Shown: positions 49,893-60,561 of the stretch, piece after piece | Layout: every line of letters begins with the position of its first letter | Position numbering within the stretch: the first letter of the stretch is position 1 | DNA from: Candidatus Symbiopectobacterium sp. 'North America' | GTDB lineage: Bacteria > Pseudomonadota > Gammaproteobacteria > Enterobacterales > Enterobacteriaceae | Direction of reading: 5' to 3' | DNA: 64,000 nt | Assembly (NCBI RefSeq): GCF_015762685.1 | Contig: NZ_PEHF01000027.1 | Coordinates: 23,523-87,522, forward strand | Notes under the pieces: model-generated | The model's database searches: none | Told to the model about the DNA's origin: nothing | What the model saw: the letters and a program-made list of their open reading frames with translations, nothing else | Program-made: the position numbers and the translations under genes

Positions 49893-50910
49893 CCCGGTCC
49901 TTCAGCGTTGAGCGGTAAGCGCGCACTGCACGGTTATGATCGGCAAGGTTGGTCGTGAAACGGTGCCCACCCTTCCCGTCCGCCACAAAATAAAGATAAT
50001 CTGTTTTTGCCGGATGCGCGGCAGCGTCAAGTGCGGCTCGGCTCGGCATGGCAATTGGCTTCGGCGGCAACCCGGCAATCACATAGGTATTATACGGCGT
50101 GGCGGTGTCCAGCGCGCTACGCGTTATCACACCACGATAATCCTCACCCATACCATAAATCACGGTTGGATCGGTTTGCAGACGCATGCCAGCGCGTAGA
50201 CGATTTACAAACACCGACGCGACCTGAGGGCGCTCCTCTTTGACTGCCGTCTCTTTTTCTACGATGGAGGCCATGGTTAGCAGTTCCTCCGGCGACGCAT
50301 AGGGCAAACCCGCCTCGCGGTTTTTCCATACTCCATCCACCACATTACGCATACGATGATGCGCACGCAGCAGCAGATCGCTGTCGCGCGTGCCTGCGGT
50401 GTAGAGGTAAGTGTCAGGGTAGAGCCAGCCTTCCGGGTTCTCCGCGTCTTTAATGTCCAGCAGTGCAGCAATCTCTTGCGGCGTTTTATCCTGCACGCTG
50501 TGCGTCAGGTAGGGTGCGGTTTTCAACGTTTCCATCCAGTCACGCAGTCGCGATCCTTCGACAAAACGAATAGAGAACTGTGCCTCTTTGCCGCTCGCCA
50601 GCAGCGCCAGCATCTCCCGTACCGTCATGCCCGGCATAAAACGGTAGCTCCCTGCTTTGAACTTGGCCAATTCAGGCTCCGCGCGCAGCAACCACTGAAA
50701 CCGCATCGTTGACGGGATCACCTGCTGTTCTGTCAGCGAGGTTTCCAGCCCTTCTCTGCCGGTTCCGGCCGGAAGGGTGAAAATGGTTTCCTGTTCAATC
50801 AATAGCGGTGAGCGGCCAAACTGTTGCAGGTTATGCCATGCAGCACCGAGTGCCGAGGCGAGTACCATCACCACCAGCAGGAAAAATAGCATTTTCTTTC
50901 TTTTCATCAT
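49882..50910 (-). CDS. mltG: MltG (YceG), endolytic peptidoglycan transglycosylase
   Basis: A 342-residue inner-membrane lytic transglycosylase that cuts nascent glycan and helps set strand length. One N-terminal membrane helix ([20 protein letters not shown]) is followed by a LysM-like domain and the YceG catalytic domain with the essential Glu in [17 protein letters not shown] and the [20 protein letters not shown] block. It ends [14 protein letters not shown] and overlaps tmk. It lies 11 bp after pabC. Intact. Confidence 0.93.
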   Translation of the reverse strand: MMKRKKMLFFLLVVMVLASALGAAWHNLQQFGRSPLLIEQETIFTLPAGTGREGLETSLTEQQVIPSTMRFQWLLRAEPELAKFKAGSYRFMPGMTVREMLALLASGKEAQFSIRFVEGSRLRDWMETLKTAPYLTHSVQDKTPQEIAALLDIKDAENPEGWLYPDTYLYTAGTRDSDLLLRAHHRMRNVVDGVWKNREAGLPYASPEELLTMASIVEKETAVKEERPQVASVFVNRLRAGMRLQTDPTVIYGMGEDYRGVITRSALDTATPYNTYVIAGLPPKPIAMPSRAALDAAAHPAKTDYLYFVADGKGGHRFTTNLADHNRAVRAYRSTLKDRDEQ

Positions 50911-50921
50911 TCAACCATCGA

Positions 50922-51722
50922 CTAACCGTTAGGGCTCAGTAGTTGGTACAACGCTCTGGAGCGATAACACCAGGTATCAATTTGATTGACCGGAAGCACC
51001 GGCATCAATGCATTACAAACAAACACTTCATCAGCATCGGCAAGCGTCGTCACAGGTTCACGCACTACCTGTAGCTTATAATCAGGACACTGGGCCAAGC
51101 GGGTCATCACCTGCTGACGTGCCACACCGTTCACACCCGCGAGTGACAAATCCGGCGTAAATACCTGATAGCCCTTACGCCAAAACAAATTAGCCGCACA
51201 GCATTCCACCAGGCAGCCCTCAGTGTCAAGCACCACCACGTCATCGACACCTTGTGCTTCCATCTCCTGGCGTATCAGGATCTGCTCCAGTCGGTTCAGG
51301 TGTTTAATGCCCACCAATCGCGGATTACGCCCCAACGTGACCGGACTGATGCCAAGGGTGATACCCTGCTTGCGCCATTCGGTGTATTGAGCAGGATAAC
51401 CCGTCTGCATGACTATACGCGTCGGTTCGCTACACAACAGCGTGCTGTAACCTCGTCCGCCACTGCCACGGGTTACGATGGTTTTCACTACGCCTTGCTC
51501 CACGCCCTGCGCCGCCTGTTCCATTTCGGCTTGCAGTCTATCCCATGCCGCAAACGGAATATGCAAACACGCAGTGTCCTGACGTAACCGCGCCATATGC
51601 AATGGCAACCACACGATCTTGCCTTCCAGCACGCGTGCGGTGGTGAAGCACCCGTCACCATACTGGAGGCCACGATCGTTAACGGCTATCTGCTATTGCG
51701 CCTGGCCATTTATCCAAAACAT
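50922..51722 (-). pseudogene. pabC: pabC, aminodeoxychorismate lyase, amber at codon 10
   Basis: 266 codons in one frame match PabC, the PLP-dependent lyase that forms 4-aminobenzoate for folate. ATG at 51722 has GAGG upstream and begins MFWINGQAQ; codon 10 is TAG (51695-51693), where relatives have Glu or Gln. The frame continues QIAVNDRGLQYGDGCFTTAR, then the PLP Lys region (RLVGIKHLNRLEQILIR) and EGCLVECCAANLFWRKG to the end. Reinitiation downstream would remove the conserved DRGLQYGDG block. The rest is so well kept that the loss must be very recent, or a suppressor or alternative start rescues it. Confidence 0.82.
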
Positions 51723-51872
51723 ACACTGTCCTCACCCAACAGGTTCATGAACGCCGATGCCAACAACGCCAAGAGTAGCGGCAACAGCGTGACATTCAGA
51801 GTGCCAGTAACCCATGACGGCAACAAGTGGCACGTTCTGAATTATGCCCTGCCCACAATGGCGAGTGACAGG

Positions 51873-51900
51873 CAAAAAAAACCCGGTTGCCCGGGCTTTT
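51873..51900 (-). terminator. fabF intrinsic terminator
   Basis: On the minus strand AAAAGCCCGG-GCAA-CCGGG is followed by TTTTTTTT, 18 bp after the fabF stop. It separates fabF from pabC. Confidence 0.85.
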
Positions 51901-51918
51901 AGCGGTATCGCAGCGCCA

Positions 51919-53160
51919 TTACACGCGGCGGAACACCAGTGAACCGTTAGTGCCGCCAAAACCGAAGGAGTTACACTGCGTGTATTCCATATCGGAAACC
52001 TGACGAGCTTCATGCAGTACAAAATTCAGGTCGCAACCGTCGTCTGGATTATCCAGATTGATGGTCGGCGGAACAGCCTGATCGCGTAACGCCAGCGCCG
52101 TGAAGATAGATTCCACAGCACCCGCAGCCCCTAACAGGTGACCGGTCATAGATTTGGTTGAGCTTACCATTACGCGGCTCGCTTGTTCACCAAACACAGA
52201 TTTCACTGCGTGCGTTTCCGCCAGATCGCCCGCAGGCGTTGAGGTGCCATGCGCATTGATATACCCAATCTGAGACGGAGTGATACCAGCATCGCGCAGA
52301 GCATTTTGCATTGCCAACGCCGCACCAGCGCCGTTTTCCGGCGGTGACGTCATGTGATAGGCATCGCTGCTCATGCCGAAGCCAACGATTTCGGCGTAAA
52401 TTTTCGCGCCGCGTTTCTTCGCATGTTCATACTCTTCCAGCACCATGATCCCGGCACCGTCACCCAGCACAAAACCGTCACGATCTTTATCCCACGGACG
52501 GCTTGCCGCCTGAGGATTGTCGTTACGCGTGGAAAGTGCACGGGCTGCGCCAAATCCACCAACGCCCAGAGGCGTACTGGCTTTTTCCGCGCCACCAGCC
52601 AGCATAATATCTGCATCGTTGTAAGCAATGATGCGCGCCGCATGGCCGATATTATGCACGCCAGAAGTACAGGCTGTGGCAATGGAAATACTCGGACCAC
52701 GCAGTCCGAACATGATGCTCAGATGCCCTGCAACCATGTTAACAATGGTGGAAGGGACAAAGAACGGACTGATTTTACGCGGACCGCCGTTCACCAGTGA
52801 ACTGTGGTTCTCTTCAATGAGCCCCAAGCCACCAATGCCGGAACCGATCGCCGCACCGAAGCGCGTCGCGTTTTCTTCCGTCACTTCAATACCGGAATCA
52901 CGCATGGCATTAATGCCAGCAGCAATACCGTATTGGATAAAGGCATCCATATTGCGCGCTTCTTTGCGCGAGATGAAATCCTCACTATTGAAATCCTTTA
53001 CTAAGCCAGCAAAACGGGTTGCATAGGCAGTAGTATCGAAATGGTCGATCAGGCTGATGCCACTCTGACCGGCAAGAAGAGCACTCCAGGTGGACTCAAC
53101 TGTATTGCCGACAGGAGTTAACATGCCCAGTCCGGTCACAACTACACGACGCTTAGACAC
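51919..53160 (-). CDS. fabF: FabF, beta-ketoacyl-ACP synthase II
   Basis: This 413-residue condensing enzyme elongates acyl-ACP and controls thermal adjustment of cis-vaccenate. The Cys-His-His triad is visible: Cys in [17 protein letters not shown], His in [11 protein letters not shown] and His in [18 protein letters not shown]. The end [18 protein letters not shown] and the length equal E. coli FabF (413). It follows acpP by 82 bp. Intact. Confidence 0.95.
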   Translation of the reverse strand: MSKRRVVVTGLGMLTPVGNTVESTWSALLAGQSGISLIDHFDTTAYATRFAGLVKDFNSEDFISRKEARNMDAFIQYGIAAGINAMRDSGIEVTEENATRFGAAIGSGIGGLGLIEENHSSLVNGGPRKISPFFVPSTIVNMVAGHLSIMFGLRGPSISIATACTSGVHNIGHAARIIAYNDADIMLAGGAEKASTPLGVGGFGAARALSTRNDNPQAASRPWDKDRDGFVLGDGAGIMVLEEYEHAKKRGAKIYAEIVGFGMSSDAYHMTSPPENGAGAALAMQNALRDAGITPSQIGYINAHGTSTPAGDLAETHAVKSVFGEQASRVMVSSTKSMTGHLLGAAGAVESIFTALALRDQAVPPTINLDNPDDGCDLNFVLHEARQVSDMEYTQCNSFGFGGTNGSLVFRRV

Positions 53161-53242
53161 GCTTGTCCTCCAGGGAGGGAAAATATGACACTGCGGGACA
53201 AATAAAACTTAGGCGGTCGAGTGACCGCCTAGATATGTTCGC

Positions 53243-53479
53243 TTACTGCTGGTTAGCCTGAATAAAATCAATGGCTGCCTGAACAGTTGTGATTTTTTCT
53301 GCTTCTTCGTCTGGAATTTCAGTATCAAATTCTTCTTCCAGCGCCATTACCAGTTCAACGGTGTCAAGAGAATCAGCGCCGAGGTCATCAACGAAGGAAG
53401 CGTTGTTAACCACTTCTTCCGGTTTAACACCAAGCTGTTCAACGATGATTTTCTTAACGCGTTCTTCGATAGTGCTCAT
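53243..53479 (-). CDS. acpP: AcpP, acyl carrier protein
   Basis: A 78-residue acidic carrier, nearly identical to E. coli AcpP. Ser37 in [20 protein letters not shown] receives the phosphopantetheine arm. It is central to fatty acid and lipid A synthesis. It lies between fabG (154 bp upstream, room for its own promoter) and fabF. Intact. Confidence 0.96.
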   Translation of the reverse strand: MSTIEERVKKIIVEQLGVKPEEVVNNASFVDDLGADSLDTVELVMALEEEFDTEIPDEEAEKITTVQAAIDFIQANQQ

Positions 53480-53633
53480 ACTCTTAAATTTCCTATCAAA
53501 ACTCGCTTTCGCGATGGTTTTCGTAGTGTATAAAATGTTGAAAAAGATGTAACAAAATCTCGGCTAGTCTAACCACGATTTTGTGCTATTTTACGGTTTT
53601 CACCGCAAATAACACAAATAAATTCCGAGCTAT

Positions 53634-54368
53634 TTAGATCATATACATGCCGCCGTTGACATGCAACGTCTCACCCGTAATATAACCAGCCTCATCGGAG
53701 GCCAAAAAAGCAACAGCACTGGCGATCTCTTTCGCGTCCCCAAGTCGGTTCGCAGGAACCTGGCTCAAAATGCCTGCACGTTGTTCTTCTGTCAATGCCT
53801 GCGTCATATCGGTTTCGATAAAACCTGGCGCAACCACATTGACAGCAATGCCACGTGAGGCCACTTCACGCGCCAGCGACTTGCTAAAACCGATCAGGCC
53901 CGCTTTCGCTGCCGCATAGTTCGCTTGTCCGCCGTTCCCCATGGTTCCCACTACGGAGCCGATGGTGACGATACGGCCAAAGCGTTTTTTCATCATGGCT
54001 CGTAACACCGCTTTTGACAGACGAAATACCGATGTCAGATTGGTGTCGATGATATCTTGCCACTCGTCGTCTTTCATTCGCATCAACAGGTTATCACGCG
54101 TAATGCCGGCATTGTTGACCAAAATGTCGATTTCACCGAAATCCGCACGAATCGCTGTCAATACTGCTTCAACGGACGCCTGATCGGCGACGTTGAGCAT
54201 ATACCCTTTGCCATTGGCACCCAACCACTCGCTGATGGCTTGCGCGCCATTTTCGCTGGTAGCGGTTCCCACCACGGTGGCACCGCGAGCCACCAGCTTT
54301 TCTGCTATCGCACGGCCAATACCGCGGCTTGCACCTGTTACCAGGGCAATTTTTCCTTCAAAGCTCAT
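53634..54368 (-). CDS. fabG: FabG, 3-oxoacyl-ACP reductase
   Basis: A 244-residue short-chain dehydrogenase using NADPH. Rossmann loop VTGASRGIGRAIAE, NNAGITRDNLLMRMKDDEW, Ser in TIGSVVGTMGNGGQ and the YxxxK pair in ANYAAAKAGLIGF. The start MSFEGKIALVTGAS has GGAGAGT upstream and equals E. coli FabG in length (244). It is 14 bp after the fabD stop. Intact. Confidence 0.95.
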   Translation of the reverse strand: MSFEGKIALVTGASRGIGRAIAEKLVARGATVVGTATSENGAQAISEWLGANGKGYMLNVADQASVEAVLTAIRADFGEIDILVNNAGITRDNLLMRMKDDEWQDIIDTNLTSVFRLSKAVLRAMMKKRFGRIVTIGSVVGTMGNGGQANYAAAKAGLIGFSKSLAREVASRGIAVNVVAPGFIETDMTQALTEEQRAGILSQVPANRLGDAKEIASAVAFLASDEAGYITGETLHVNGGMYMI

Positions 54369-54381
54369 GGTACTCTCCGTT

Positions 54382-55311
54382 TTATTGTTCCAGGGCCGCA
54401 GACAGTGAAGCCAGATCGTTAACCGCCGCTGCACTCAGGGTGTCAACAATACGTTTTGTCAGCCCGGTCAACACTTTGCCTGGTCCCACTTCCAGCAAGC
54501 TCTCAACACCTTGAGCCGCAACGTAGGAGACACACTCGGTCCAACGCACCGGGCTGTAAAGCTGTTTCACCAGCGCCGCACGGATGGCATCAGGATCGGT
54601 TTCGCTACGCGCATCAACATTGTTAAACACAGGAATGGCTGGCGTAGTAACTGTAATTGTTTTTAACGCCTCTGCCAGTTTTTCTGCCGCAGGCTTCATC
54701 AACGCGCAATGGGAGGGCACACTCACCGGCAGCGGCAACGCACGCTTGGCCCCGGCAGCTTTACAAGCTACACCGGCACGCTCAACGGCTTCTTTGTTAC
54801 CCGCAATCACCACCTGTCCCGGCGAGTTGAAATTCACCGGAGAAACCACTTGCCCCTCAGCAGACGATTCACAGGCAGCCACAATGGCATCGTTATCCAG
54901 ACCAATGATAGCGTACATCGCACCCGTTCCTTCCGGCACGGCTTCTTGCATCAGTTTGCCGCGCAACTCAACCAGACGCACCGCTTCCTGAAAGTCCAGA
55001 GCACCGGCGCACACCAGCGCCGAATATTCACCCAGACTGTGGCCGGCCATCAGCGCGGGCTGTTTGCCGCCCTGCTGCTGCCACACCCGCCAAATCGCCA
55101 CCGACGCCGTCAGCAGTGCTGGTTGGGTTTGCCAGGTTTTATTCAGTTCTTCCGCCGGGCCTTGTGCAGTGAGTTGCCACAAGTCGTAACCCAATACCTC
55201 AGAAGCCTGAGCAAAGGTGTCTTGTACTACCGGGTACGGTGCTGCCAGCTCAGCCAGCATGCCGACTGTCTGGGAACCTTGCCCCGGAAATACCATTGCA
55301 AATTGCGTCAT
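54382..55311 (-). CDS. fabD: FabD, malonyl-CoA:ACP transacylase
   Basis: A 309-residue acyltransferase loading malonate onto AcpP. Oxyanion loop FPGQGSQTVGML, nucleophile Ser in MAGHSLGEYSALVCAG, catalytic His in PVSVPSHCALMKPA and GPGKVLTGLTKRI. Length equals E. coli FabD (309). It follows fabH by 18 bp. Intact. Confidence 0.95.
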   Translation of the reverse strand: MTQFAMVFPGQGSQTVGMLAELAAPYPVVQDTFAQASEVLGYDLWQLTAQGPAEELNKTWQTQPALLTASVAIWRVWQQQGGKQPALMAGHSLGEYSALVCAGALDFQEAVRLVELRGKLMQEAVPEGTGAMYAIIGLDNDAIVAACESSAEGQVVSPVNFNSPGQVVIAGNKEAVERAGVACKAAGAKRALPLPVSVPSHCALMKPAAEKLAEALKTITVTTPAIPVFNNVDARSETDPDAIRAALVKQLYSPVRWTECVSYVAAQGVESLLEVGPGKVLTGLTKRIVDTLSAAAVNDLASLSAALEQ

Positions 55312-55329
55312 ATTAAACGTCCCATTTGA

Positions 55330-56283
55330 TCAAAAACGAACCAGCGCAGAGCCCCAGGTGAACCCGCCGCCAAAGGCTTCCAGCAGGATCAACTGACCGG
55401 GTTTTATCCGTCCATCGCGCACTGCTTCATCCAGCGCGCTGGGTACGGAAGCGGCCGACGTATTACCGTGGCGATCGAGTGTCACCACAACCTTGTCCAT
55501 ACCCATACCCAATTTCTTCGCTGTGGCACTGATGATGCGCAGGTTAGCCTGATGCGGAACCAACCAGTCCAACTCGCTCTTATCGAGTTGTGCGGCATGC
55601 AGCGTTTCTTCAACGATATGCGCCAGTTCCGTCACGGCGACTTTGAAAACTTCGTTGCCAGCCATGGTCAGGTAGGCCGGTTGATCCTGATGCGCACGAT
55701 CCTGATGAGGCAGCGCCAACAGTTGGCCATAGCGGCCATCTGCATGCAGGTGGGTTGACAGGATGCCGGGTTGTTCCGACTGGCCCAACACCACCGCGCC
55801 CGCACCGTCACCGAACAGAATAATGGTACCACGATCGGCAGGATCCAGAGTACGCGCCAGCGTATCTGAACCAATCACCAGCGCATAATCTACCGCGCCG
55901 TTTTTAATGTATTGATCGGCAATGCTGAGCGCATAGGTAAACCCTGCGCAAGCCGCGGAGACGTCAAAAGCGATAGTATAGCGGATCTCCAGCATCTGCT
56001 GAATCTGGCAGGCAGCACTCGGAAAAGCATGCGTAGAGGACGTGGTTGCAACAATCAGCAAGCCAATCTTGTCCTTATCGATGCCCGACATCTCCAGCGC
56101 GTTCAGCGCGGCCTGATGTCCCATGGTCGCCACGTTTTCATCCGGACCGGCAATGCGGCGCTCACGGATACCAGTGCGCGTCACAATCCACTCATCGGAA
56201 GTGTCGACCAATTGTTCTAAATCAGCGTTCGTCCTGATTTGTTCAGGCAAAAAGCTGCCCGTTCCGATTATTTTAGTATACAT
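55330..56283 (-). CDS. fabH: FabH, beta-ketoacyl-ACP synthase III
   Basis: This 317-residue enzyme starts fatty acid synthesis by joining acetyl-CoA to malonyl-ACP. The catalytic triad is visible: Cys in [18 protein letters not shown], His in [18 protein letters not shown] and Asn in [15 protein letters not shown]. Length equals E. coli FabH (317). It starts 6 bp after the plsX stop. Intact. Confidence 0.95.
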   Translation of the reverse strand: MYTKIIGTGSFLPEQIRTNADLEQLVDTSDEWIVTRTGIRERRIAGPDENVATMGHQAALNALEMSGIDKDKIGLLIVATTSSTHAFPSAACQIQQMLEIRYTIAFDVSAACAGFTYALSIADQYIKNGAVDYALVIGSDTLARTLDPADRGTIILFGDGAGAVVLGQSEQPGILSTHLHADGRYGQLLALPHQDRAHQDQPAYLTMAGNEVFKVAVTELAHIVEETLHAAQLDKSELDWLVPHQANLRIISATAKKLGMGMDKVVVTLDRHGNTSAASVPSALDEAVRDGRIKPGQLILLEAFGGGFTWGSALVRF

Positions 56284-56289
56284 GTACGC

Positions 56290-57336
56290 TCAGTCACTCT
56301 TGGGTAATACAGTTTTCAGGCGCGCCGCAATCCTGTCGGGAAGTTGCCGCTGCACCGCCTGCATTGCCTGTTCGATAGCGACGGCAAACGCCCGTTGATT
56401 TGCCGCACCATGGCTTTTTATCACGGTGCCCCGCAGCCCTAACAGACATGCGCCATTATATTGATCAGGATTGAGATGACCGAACCGTTTCACCAATCGC
56501 TTTTGGATAAAACGGCCGATCAACGTGAGCCACCACGCTTGCTTCGCTTTACGTCCGACATCCGTCGACGACGATTTGAGCAGAGACAGGAACATCCTTA
56601 CCACGCCTTCCATCGTCTTCAATGTGACATTACCCACGAAGCCGTCACAGACCATCACGTCGGTTTTGCCCGTCAGTAACTCATTGCCTTCAAGATAACC
56701 AATATAGTTAATCGAGCGTGTATTCTTTAACTGCGCAGCGGCATCGCGAATCGCGGCCAGGCCTTTGGTCTCTTCTTCGCCGATGTTCAGCAGGGCAATG
56801 CGCGGATTGTGCAGCGACAGCACTTCTTCAGCCATCACTGAACCCATCACGGCAAACTGTACCAATTGCGCGCTGTCACACTCGACGTTGGCACCCAAAT
56901 CCAGCACCACCGTTTTTCCCTGCTGCTGATGCGGCAACACCGTCACCAAAGCAGGACGATCGATACCTTCCAACGGCTTGAGCAGCAGTTTCGCCAGTCC
57001 CATTAAGGCACCGGTATTTCCTGCACTCACGCACGCCTGTGCCCTACCCGTTTTAATCAGTTCCAGCGCAATGCGCATCGACGTACCACGACTGGCACGG
57101 ATCGCCTGCGACGGACGCGCATCACTCGCAATAACCGATTCAGCCGGCACAATTTCCAACCGGGACAGTAAAGCAGAATCGACTTTGGCGAGTAATGGAT
57201 GAAGCGCAGCGGGATCGCCGACCAATAACAAGTGAAGACCCGGATTAGAATCCAGTGCCTGCAATGCCGCAGGCACCGTTACGAAGGGACCGACGTCCCC
57301 GCCCATTGCATCTAACGCCAGTGTGAGGCGTGTCAA
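56290..57336 (-). CDS. plsX: PlsX, acyl-ACP:phosphate acyltransferase
   Basis: A 348-residue peripheral membrane enzyme that makes acyl-phosphate for phospholipid synthesis. It has the N-terminal [58 protein letters not shown] and [18 protein letters not shown]. It lies 29 bp after rpmF, giving the conserved yceD-rpmF-plsX-fabH order. Intact. Confidence 0.94.
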   Translation of the reverse strand: MTRLTLALDAMGGDVGPFVTVPAALQALDSNPGLHLLLVGDPAALHPLLAKVDSALLSRLEIVPAESVIASDARPSQAIRASRGTSMRIALELIKTGRAQACVSAGNTGALMGLAKLLLKPLEGIDRPALVTVLPHQQQGKTVVLDLGANVECDSAQLVQFAVMGSVMAEEVLSLHNPRIALLNIGEEETKGLAAIRDAAAQLKNTRSINYIGYLEGNELLTGKTDVMVCDGFVGNVTLKTMEGVVRMFLSLLKSSSTDVGRKAKQAWWLTLIGRFIQKRLVKRFGHLNPDQYNGACLLGLRGTVIKSHGAANQRAFAVAIEQAMQAVQRQLPDRIAARLKTVLPKSD

Positions 57337-57365
57337 GGTATTGCCTTGCTAATAATTCGCGAGAA

Positions 57366-57536
57366 TTATTTGGCAATAACCTTGCGACCGCGGTAGTAGC
57401 CATCCGCAGTGATGTGGTGACGCAAATGAGTTTCGCCAGAAACTTTGTCTACGGAAACAGAAGAGGTGGTCAGCGCATCGTGAGCACGACGCATACCACG
57501 TTTGGAACGGCTAGGTTTGTTCTGTTGTACGGCCAT
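57366..57536 (-). CDS. rpmF: RpmF, 50S ribosomal protein L32
   Basis: A 56-residue basic protein starting [20 protein letters not shown] and ending [11 protein letters not shown], nearly identical to E. coli L32 (57 residues). An AAGGAG ribosome site precedes the ATG. It lies 16 bp after yceD and 29 bp before plsX and is cotranscribed with them in E. coli. Intact. Confidence 0.95.
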   Translation of the reverse strand: MAVQQNKPSRSKRGMRRAHDALTTSSVSVDKVSGETHLRHHITADGYYRGRKVIAK

Positions 57537-57552
57537 GGACCTTACTCCTTAA

Positions 57553-58074
57553 TTACTTACGCTTTAAACTGGCTAATACGGCAAACAGGTTCGGTTTCTC
57601 CACCTCTTCAGGCAGTTTACCGAACACCATGTCCGCTTCGGACACTTCACAGTGTTCAGAATCATGTACCGGAGCGATGGGCAATACGAGAATAATCTCA
57701 TCTTCAACCATCGCCAGCAAATCGACCTCGCCAAACTTATAGACATCGATTGGCTCATACGCTTCCGGCAGAGCCTCTGCCTGCTCGTTATTGACGACAG
57801 GACTGAAACAAAATGTGGTGTGAATCTGATGTTCAAACGGCTTTTGGCAGCGCTGGCACATCAGCGTAACGGCCACTTGTGCACTGCCGTTAATCACCGC
57901 CAGGCGCTGATTATCGATATTAAACGATAAAGAGACCTGAACATCACTATCCACACTGACCACAGACTCGGCAACGCGTGCAACTTGTTCAACTGTGTAG
58001 ACACCAACATAGTCTAAACGTTTTTTAGCCGTGCGAACCGCATCCAGGGTCAGGGGTAATTTTACCTTTTCCAT
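57553..58074 (-). CDS. yceD: YceD, DUF177 23S rRNA accumulation protein
   Basis: A 173-residue protein (E. coli YceD 173) of the DUF177 family. It starts [20 protein letters not shown], has the conserved Cys pair [14 protein letters not shown] and the acidic block [20 protein letters not shown], and ends [12 protein letters not shown]. YceD is reported to support 23S rRNA accumulation; the mechanism is unclear. It starts the rpmF-plsX-fab cluster and is divergent from maf. Intact. Confidence 0.92.
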   Translation of the reverse strand: MEKVKLPLTLDAVRTAKKRLDYVGVYTVEQVARVAESVVSVDSDVQVSLSFNIDNQRLAVINGSAQVAVTLMCQRCQKPFEHQIHTTFCFSPVVNNEQAEALPEAYEPIDVYKFGEVDLLAMVEDEIILVLPIAPVHDSEHCEVSEADMVFGKLPEEVEKPNLFAVLASLKRK

Positions 58075-58232
58075 AGGGCGCGCATATTAACGTCGTAACG
58101 ACTTAGAGTCAAAGGAAAAGGCGGCGTTGTCTTACTATTTTATCAAGATTCGCGATCGCCCAGATTCGCTTTCTCAGCGGCGCACAGTGTAAAGTGCCTT
58201 TTTTGATTACGCTACGGTTTATCGTAAAAATT

Positions 58233-58829
58233 ATGTCTCAGATTGTGCTTGCCTCTACCTCTCCTTACCGTAAAAGCCTGCTCGCCAAGCTGGGACTGCC
58301 TTTTCAGTGTGCCAATCCTGATATCGATGAAACGCCACGTCCGCAAGAAAGCGCCGTCGCGCTGGTTGAGCGATTAGCACGGGAAAAAGCGCAAGCGCTG
58401 GCTACTCGCTATCCTTCGCACCTGATTATCGGTGGCGACCAGGTCTGCGTGCTTAACGGTGTCATTACAGGAAAACCGCTGATTGCGGAAAATGCAGCAC
58501 AGAAGTTGCGTCAGGCCAGCGGTAACCGCGTCACCTTTTATACCGGTTTGGCGCTGCTCAACAGCGCCAGTGGTGCGTTGCAATCGCAGGTCGAGCCCTT
58601 TGATGTGCATTTTCGTGCGCTGAGTGAGGAAGACATTGCGGCCTATCTGGCGCGAGAGCAGCCGTGGCACTGTGCAGGCAGTTTCAAAAGTGAAGGGTTA
58701 GGGATTGCCCTGTTTGATAAACTTTCCGGACGCGACCCGAATACCTTGGTTGGCCTGCCGCTCATTGCGCTGTGCGAGATGCTGCGCCATGACGGCATCA
58801 ACCCGTTAACACTTACCGGATTAGGGTAA
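58233..58829 (+). CDS. yceF: Maf-like m7GTP pyrophosphatase (YceF)
   Basis: A 198-residue Maf-family house-cleaning pyrophosphatase of the YceF type, which hydrolyses 7-methyl-GTP. It starts [27 protein letters not shown] is the family phosphate-binding start. It has the DIDETPRP and [12 protein letters not shown] motifs and [20 protein letters not shown], and ends near [15 protein letters not shown]. The start chosen matches E. coli YceF (194); a TTG/ATG start 13 codons upstream is not family-like. Divergent from yceD. Intact. Confidence 0.92.
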   Translation: MSQIVLASTSPYRKSLLAKLGLPFQCANPDIDETPRPQESAVALVERLAREKAQALATRYPSHLIIGGDQVCVLNGVITGKPLIAENAAQKLRQASGNRVTFYTGLALLNSASGALQSQVEPFDVHFRALSEEDIAAYLAREQPWHCAGSFKSEGLGIALFDKLSGRDPNTLVGLPLIALCEMLRHDGINPLTLTGLG

Positions 58830-58883
58830 CCAGCACGCACCGCGTCACAGTCCCTCTCGTTATCCTAATCCTCGCCACACTCT

Positions 58884-58967
58884 CGTCATCATCGGCGAAA
58901 GCCGGGGATCCCTGTGAGAATAAACGCGTTTCTTCTGCACGAGATTCCCGCCTTCGCGGGTATGACG
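58884..58967. repeat. Dispersed palindromic repeat, copy 3
   Basis: ATCGGCGAAAGCCGGGGATC and GAGATTCCCGCCTTCGCGGG hairpins with GTCAT and ATGAC ends, in the same orientation as copy 1. The middle (GTGAGAATAAACGCGTTTCT) resembles copy 1 (GTAAGAATAAATGTATTTCT). It lies between maf (plus) and rluC (minus), the third case between converging genes. Confidence 0.72.
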
Positions 58968-59017
58968 GTTGATGGCGGAATTTACTGTTTTAGCTAGGTT
59001 ACCAAACATCACTTATG

Positions 59018-59971
59018 CTATTTCTGCTGCCGCAACACTTGTAAGCAGTGGCGTAATGCCCCATCAAGCGGCGCTTCGACACGCATCATCTCACCGGTGG
59101 CGGGGTGCTCAAAGCTCAACGACTGCGCATGCAAGAATAAACGCGACAGTCCGGTGGCAGCCAGTTGCCGGTCAAATTCTCTGTCGCCATAGCGATCGTC
59201 AAACGCGATAGGATGACCTGCGTGCAGCGTATGTACGCGGATCTGATGGGTGCGCCCCGTCACCGGACTGGCGCGCACCAGCGTCGCCTGCTCGAAGCGC
59301 TCTTCCACCTTGAAACGGGTTTCTGAGGGTTTCCCTTCGCTACTGACACGCACCACGCGCTCGCCGCTTTGCAAAATATTCTTTAACAACGGTGCCTGCA
59401 CCACTTTGCAATGGGATTGCCACTGACCGCGTACCAGCGCCAGATAATTTTTCTGCATGCCCTTGAGCCGCAGTTGCTCATGCAGCGCACGCAGCGCCGA
59501 ACGTTTTTTTGCTACCAGCAATACGCCAGACGTATCGCGATCGAGCCGATGCACCAATTCCAGAAAGCGCGCTTCAGGCCTTAGCGCGCGCAGCCCTTCG
59601 ATAACGCCGAAGCTCAGCCCGCTGCCGCCGTGTACCGCCGTTCCCGAGGGTTTATTGAGCACGATCAAGCTGTCATCTTCATACAGAATGCAATCGGCTA
59701 ACGTGGCCACCTTATCGAGACTGGCTGACACCGCTGGTTCATCGCGTTCCGCTACGCGCACGGGAGGAACACGCACCACATCGCCATCCAGTAGCTTATA
59801 TTCCGGATTGGTACGTTTTTTGTTCACGCGCACCTCGCCTTTACGCAAGATGCGGTAAATCATACTTTTCGGCACGCCTTTAAGCCGCGCCAGCAAAAAG
59901 TTGTCGATACGCTGTCCTGCTTCATCGGCAGAAACTGCGATAAATTGTACTGATGGATTCTCTGTTTTCAT
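59018..59971 (-). CDS. rluC: RluC, 23S rRNA pseudouridine synthase (955/2504/2580)
   Basis: A 317-residue RluA-family synthase (E. coli 319). It has an N-terminal S4 RNA-binding domain (GQRIDNFLLARLKGVPKSMI, then RKGEVRVNKKRTNPEYKLLD) and the catalytic Asp in VHRLDRDTSGVLLVAK, and ends LRHCLQVLRQQK. It is divergent from rne across 590 bp, as in E. coli. Intact. Confidence 0.94.
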   Translation of the reverse strand: MKTENPSVQFIAVSADEAGQRIDNFLLARLKGVPKSMIYRILRKGEVRVNKKRTNPEYKLLDGDVVRVPPVRVAERDEPAVSASLDKVATLADCILYEDDSLIVLNKPSGTAVHGGSGLSFGVIEGLRALRPEARFLELVHRLDRDTSGVLLVAKKRSALRALHEQLRLKGMQKNYLALVRGQWQSHCKVVQAPLLKNILQSGERVVRVSSEGKPSETRFKVEERFEQATLVRASPVTGRTHQIRVHTLHAGHPIAFDDRYGDREFDRQLAATGLSRLFLHAQSLSFEHPATGEMMRVEAPLDGALRHCLQVLRQQK

Positions 59972-60561
59972 GATGCGCGATTCTAAATAGCCCGAGCAGA
60001 TAGCGCCACTCCTTTTTATGTGCTTAACTGTACTATTTGTCAGGTACTTAATGGGCTGTTACCGAGATATTGGGCCAACCGATTGCCATCGAACGCGCGG
60101 ACTTCAGTCATACTGCTCGCTCATTTGATAAAAATCAGGACAACAATCTTGTTGCACATCCGTAAAGTCACCTTGCTATAACAGTACCAGCAATGGAATA
60201 ATGCTGTGGTTTTACCCGCCACAGTGAAAAGGGCAAAATAGGTAAATTTGCCTGATAACTCATAAACGCAGCAATGGCGTAAGACGTAATGTGTAATCAA
60301 GCAGTTAGCGGGCTGCGGATGGCAGCTTGACCGGTAAATGGAATCAGATCTGGTGACCCTTCTTCAGAAGCTGTTCCCTCAATAAATGTGCTGTTTTCCA
60401 TCAGGAAATACAGGCTACCGAAATATGCGCCTCTATGCAGGCGACAACCGGGAGGTTGACGTCCCTGAGATAAGCCACAAGGCCATCGATGAACCCGGTC
60501 ATTCAGCATCTTTGTCCGTAGCTCTATCAATGATGCAAGTAAAAATAACGAGTAAGTTAAG
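59972..60561 (+). promoter_or_regulatory. rne promoter region and long 5' leader
   Basis: The 590-bp gap between divergent rluC and rne has no gene. E. coli rne has a 361-nt leader with hairpins through which RNase E limits its own mRNA, so the sequence from about 60200 to 60561 probably plays that role. Paired segments such as GGCGACAACC... and AGCGGGCTGCGG / CAGC-type repeats suggest structure, but the E. coli hp2 and hp3 elements were not matched base by base. Confidence 0.5.
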
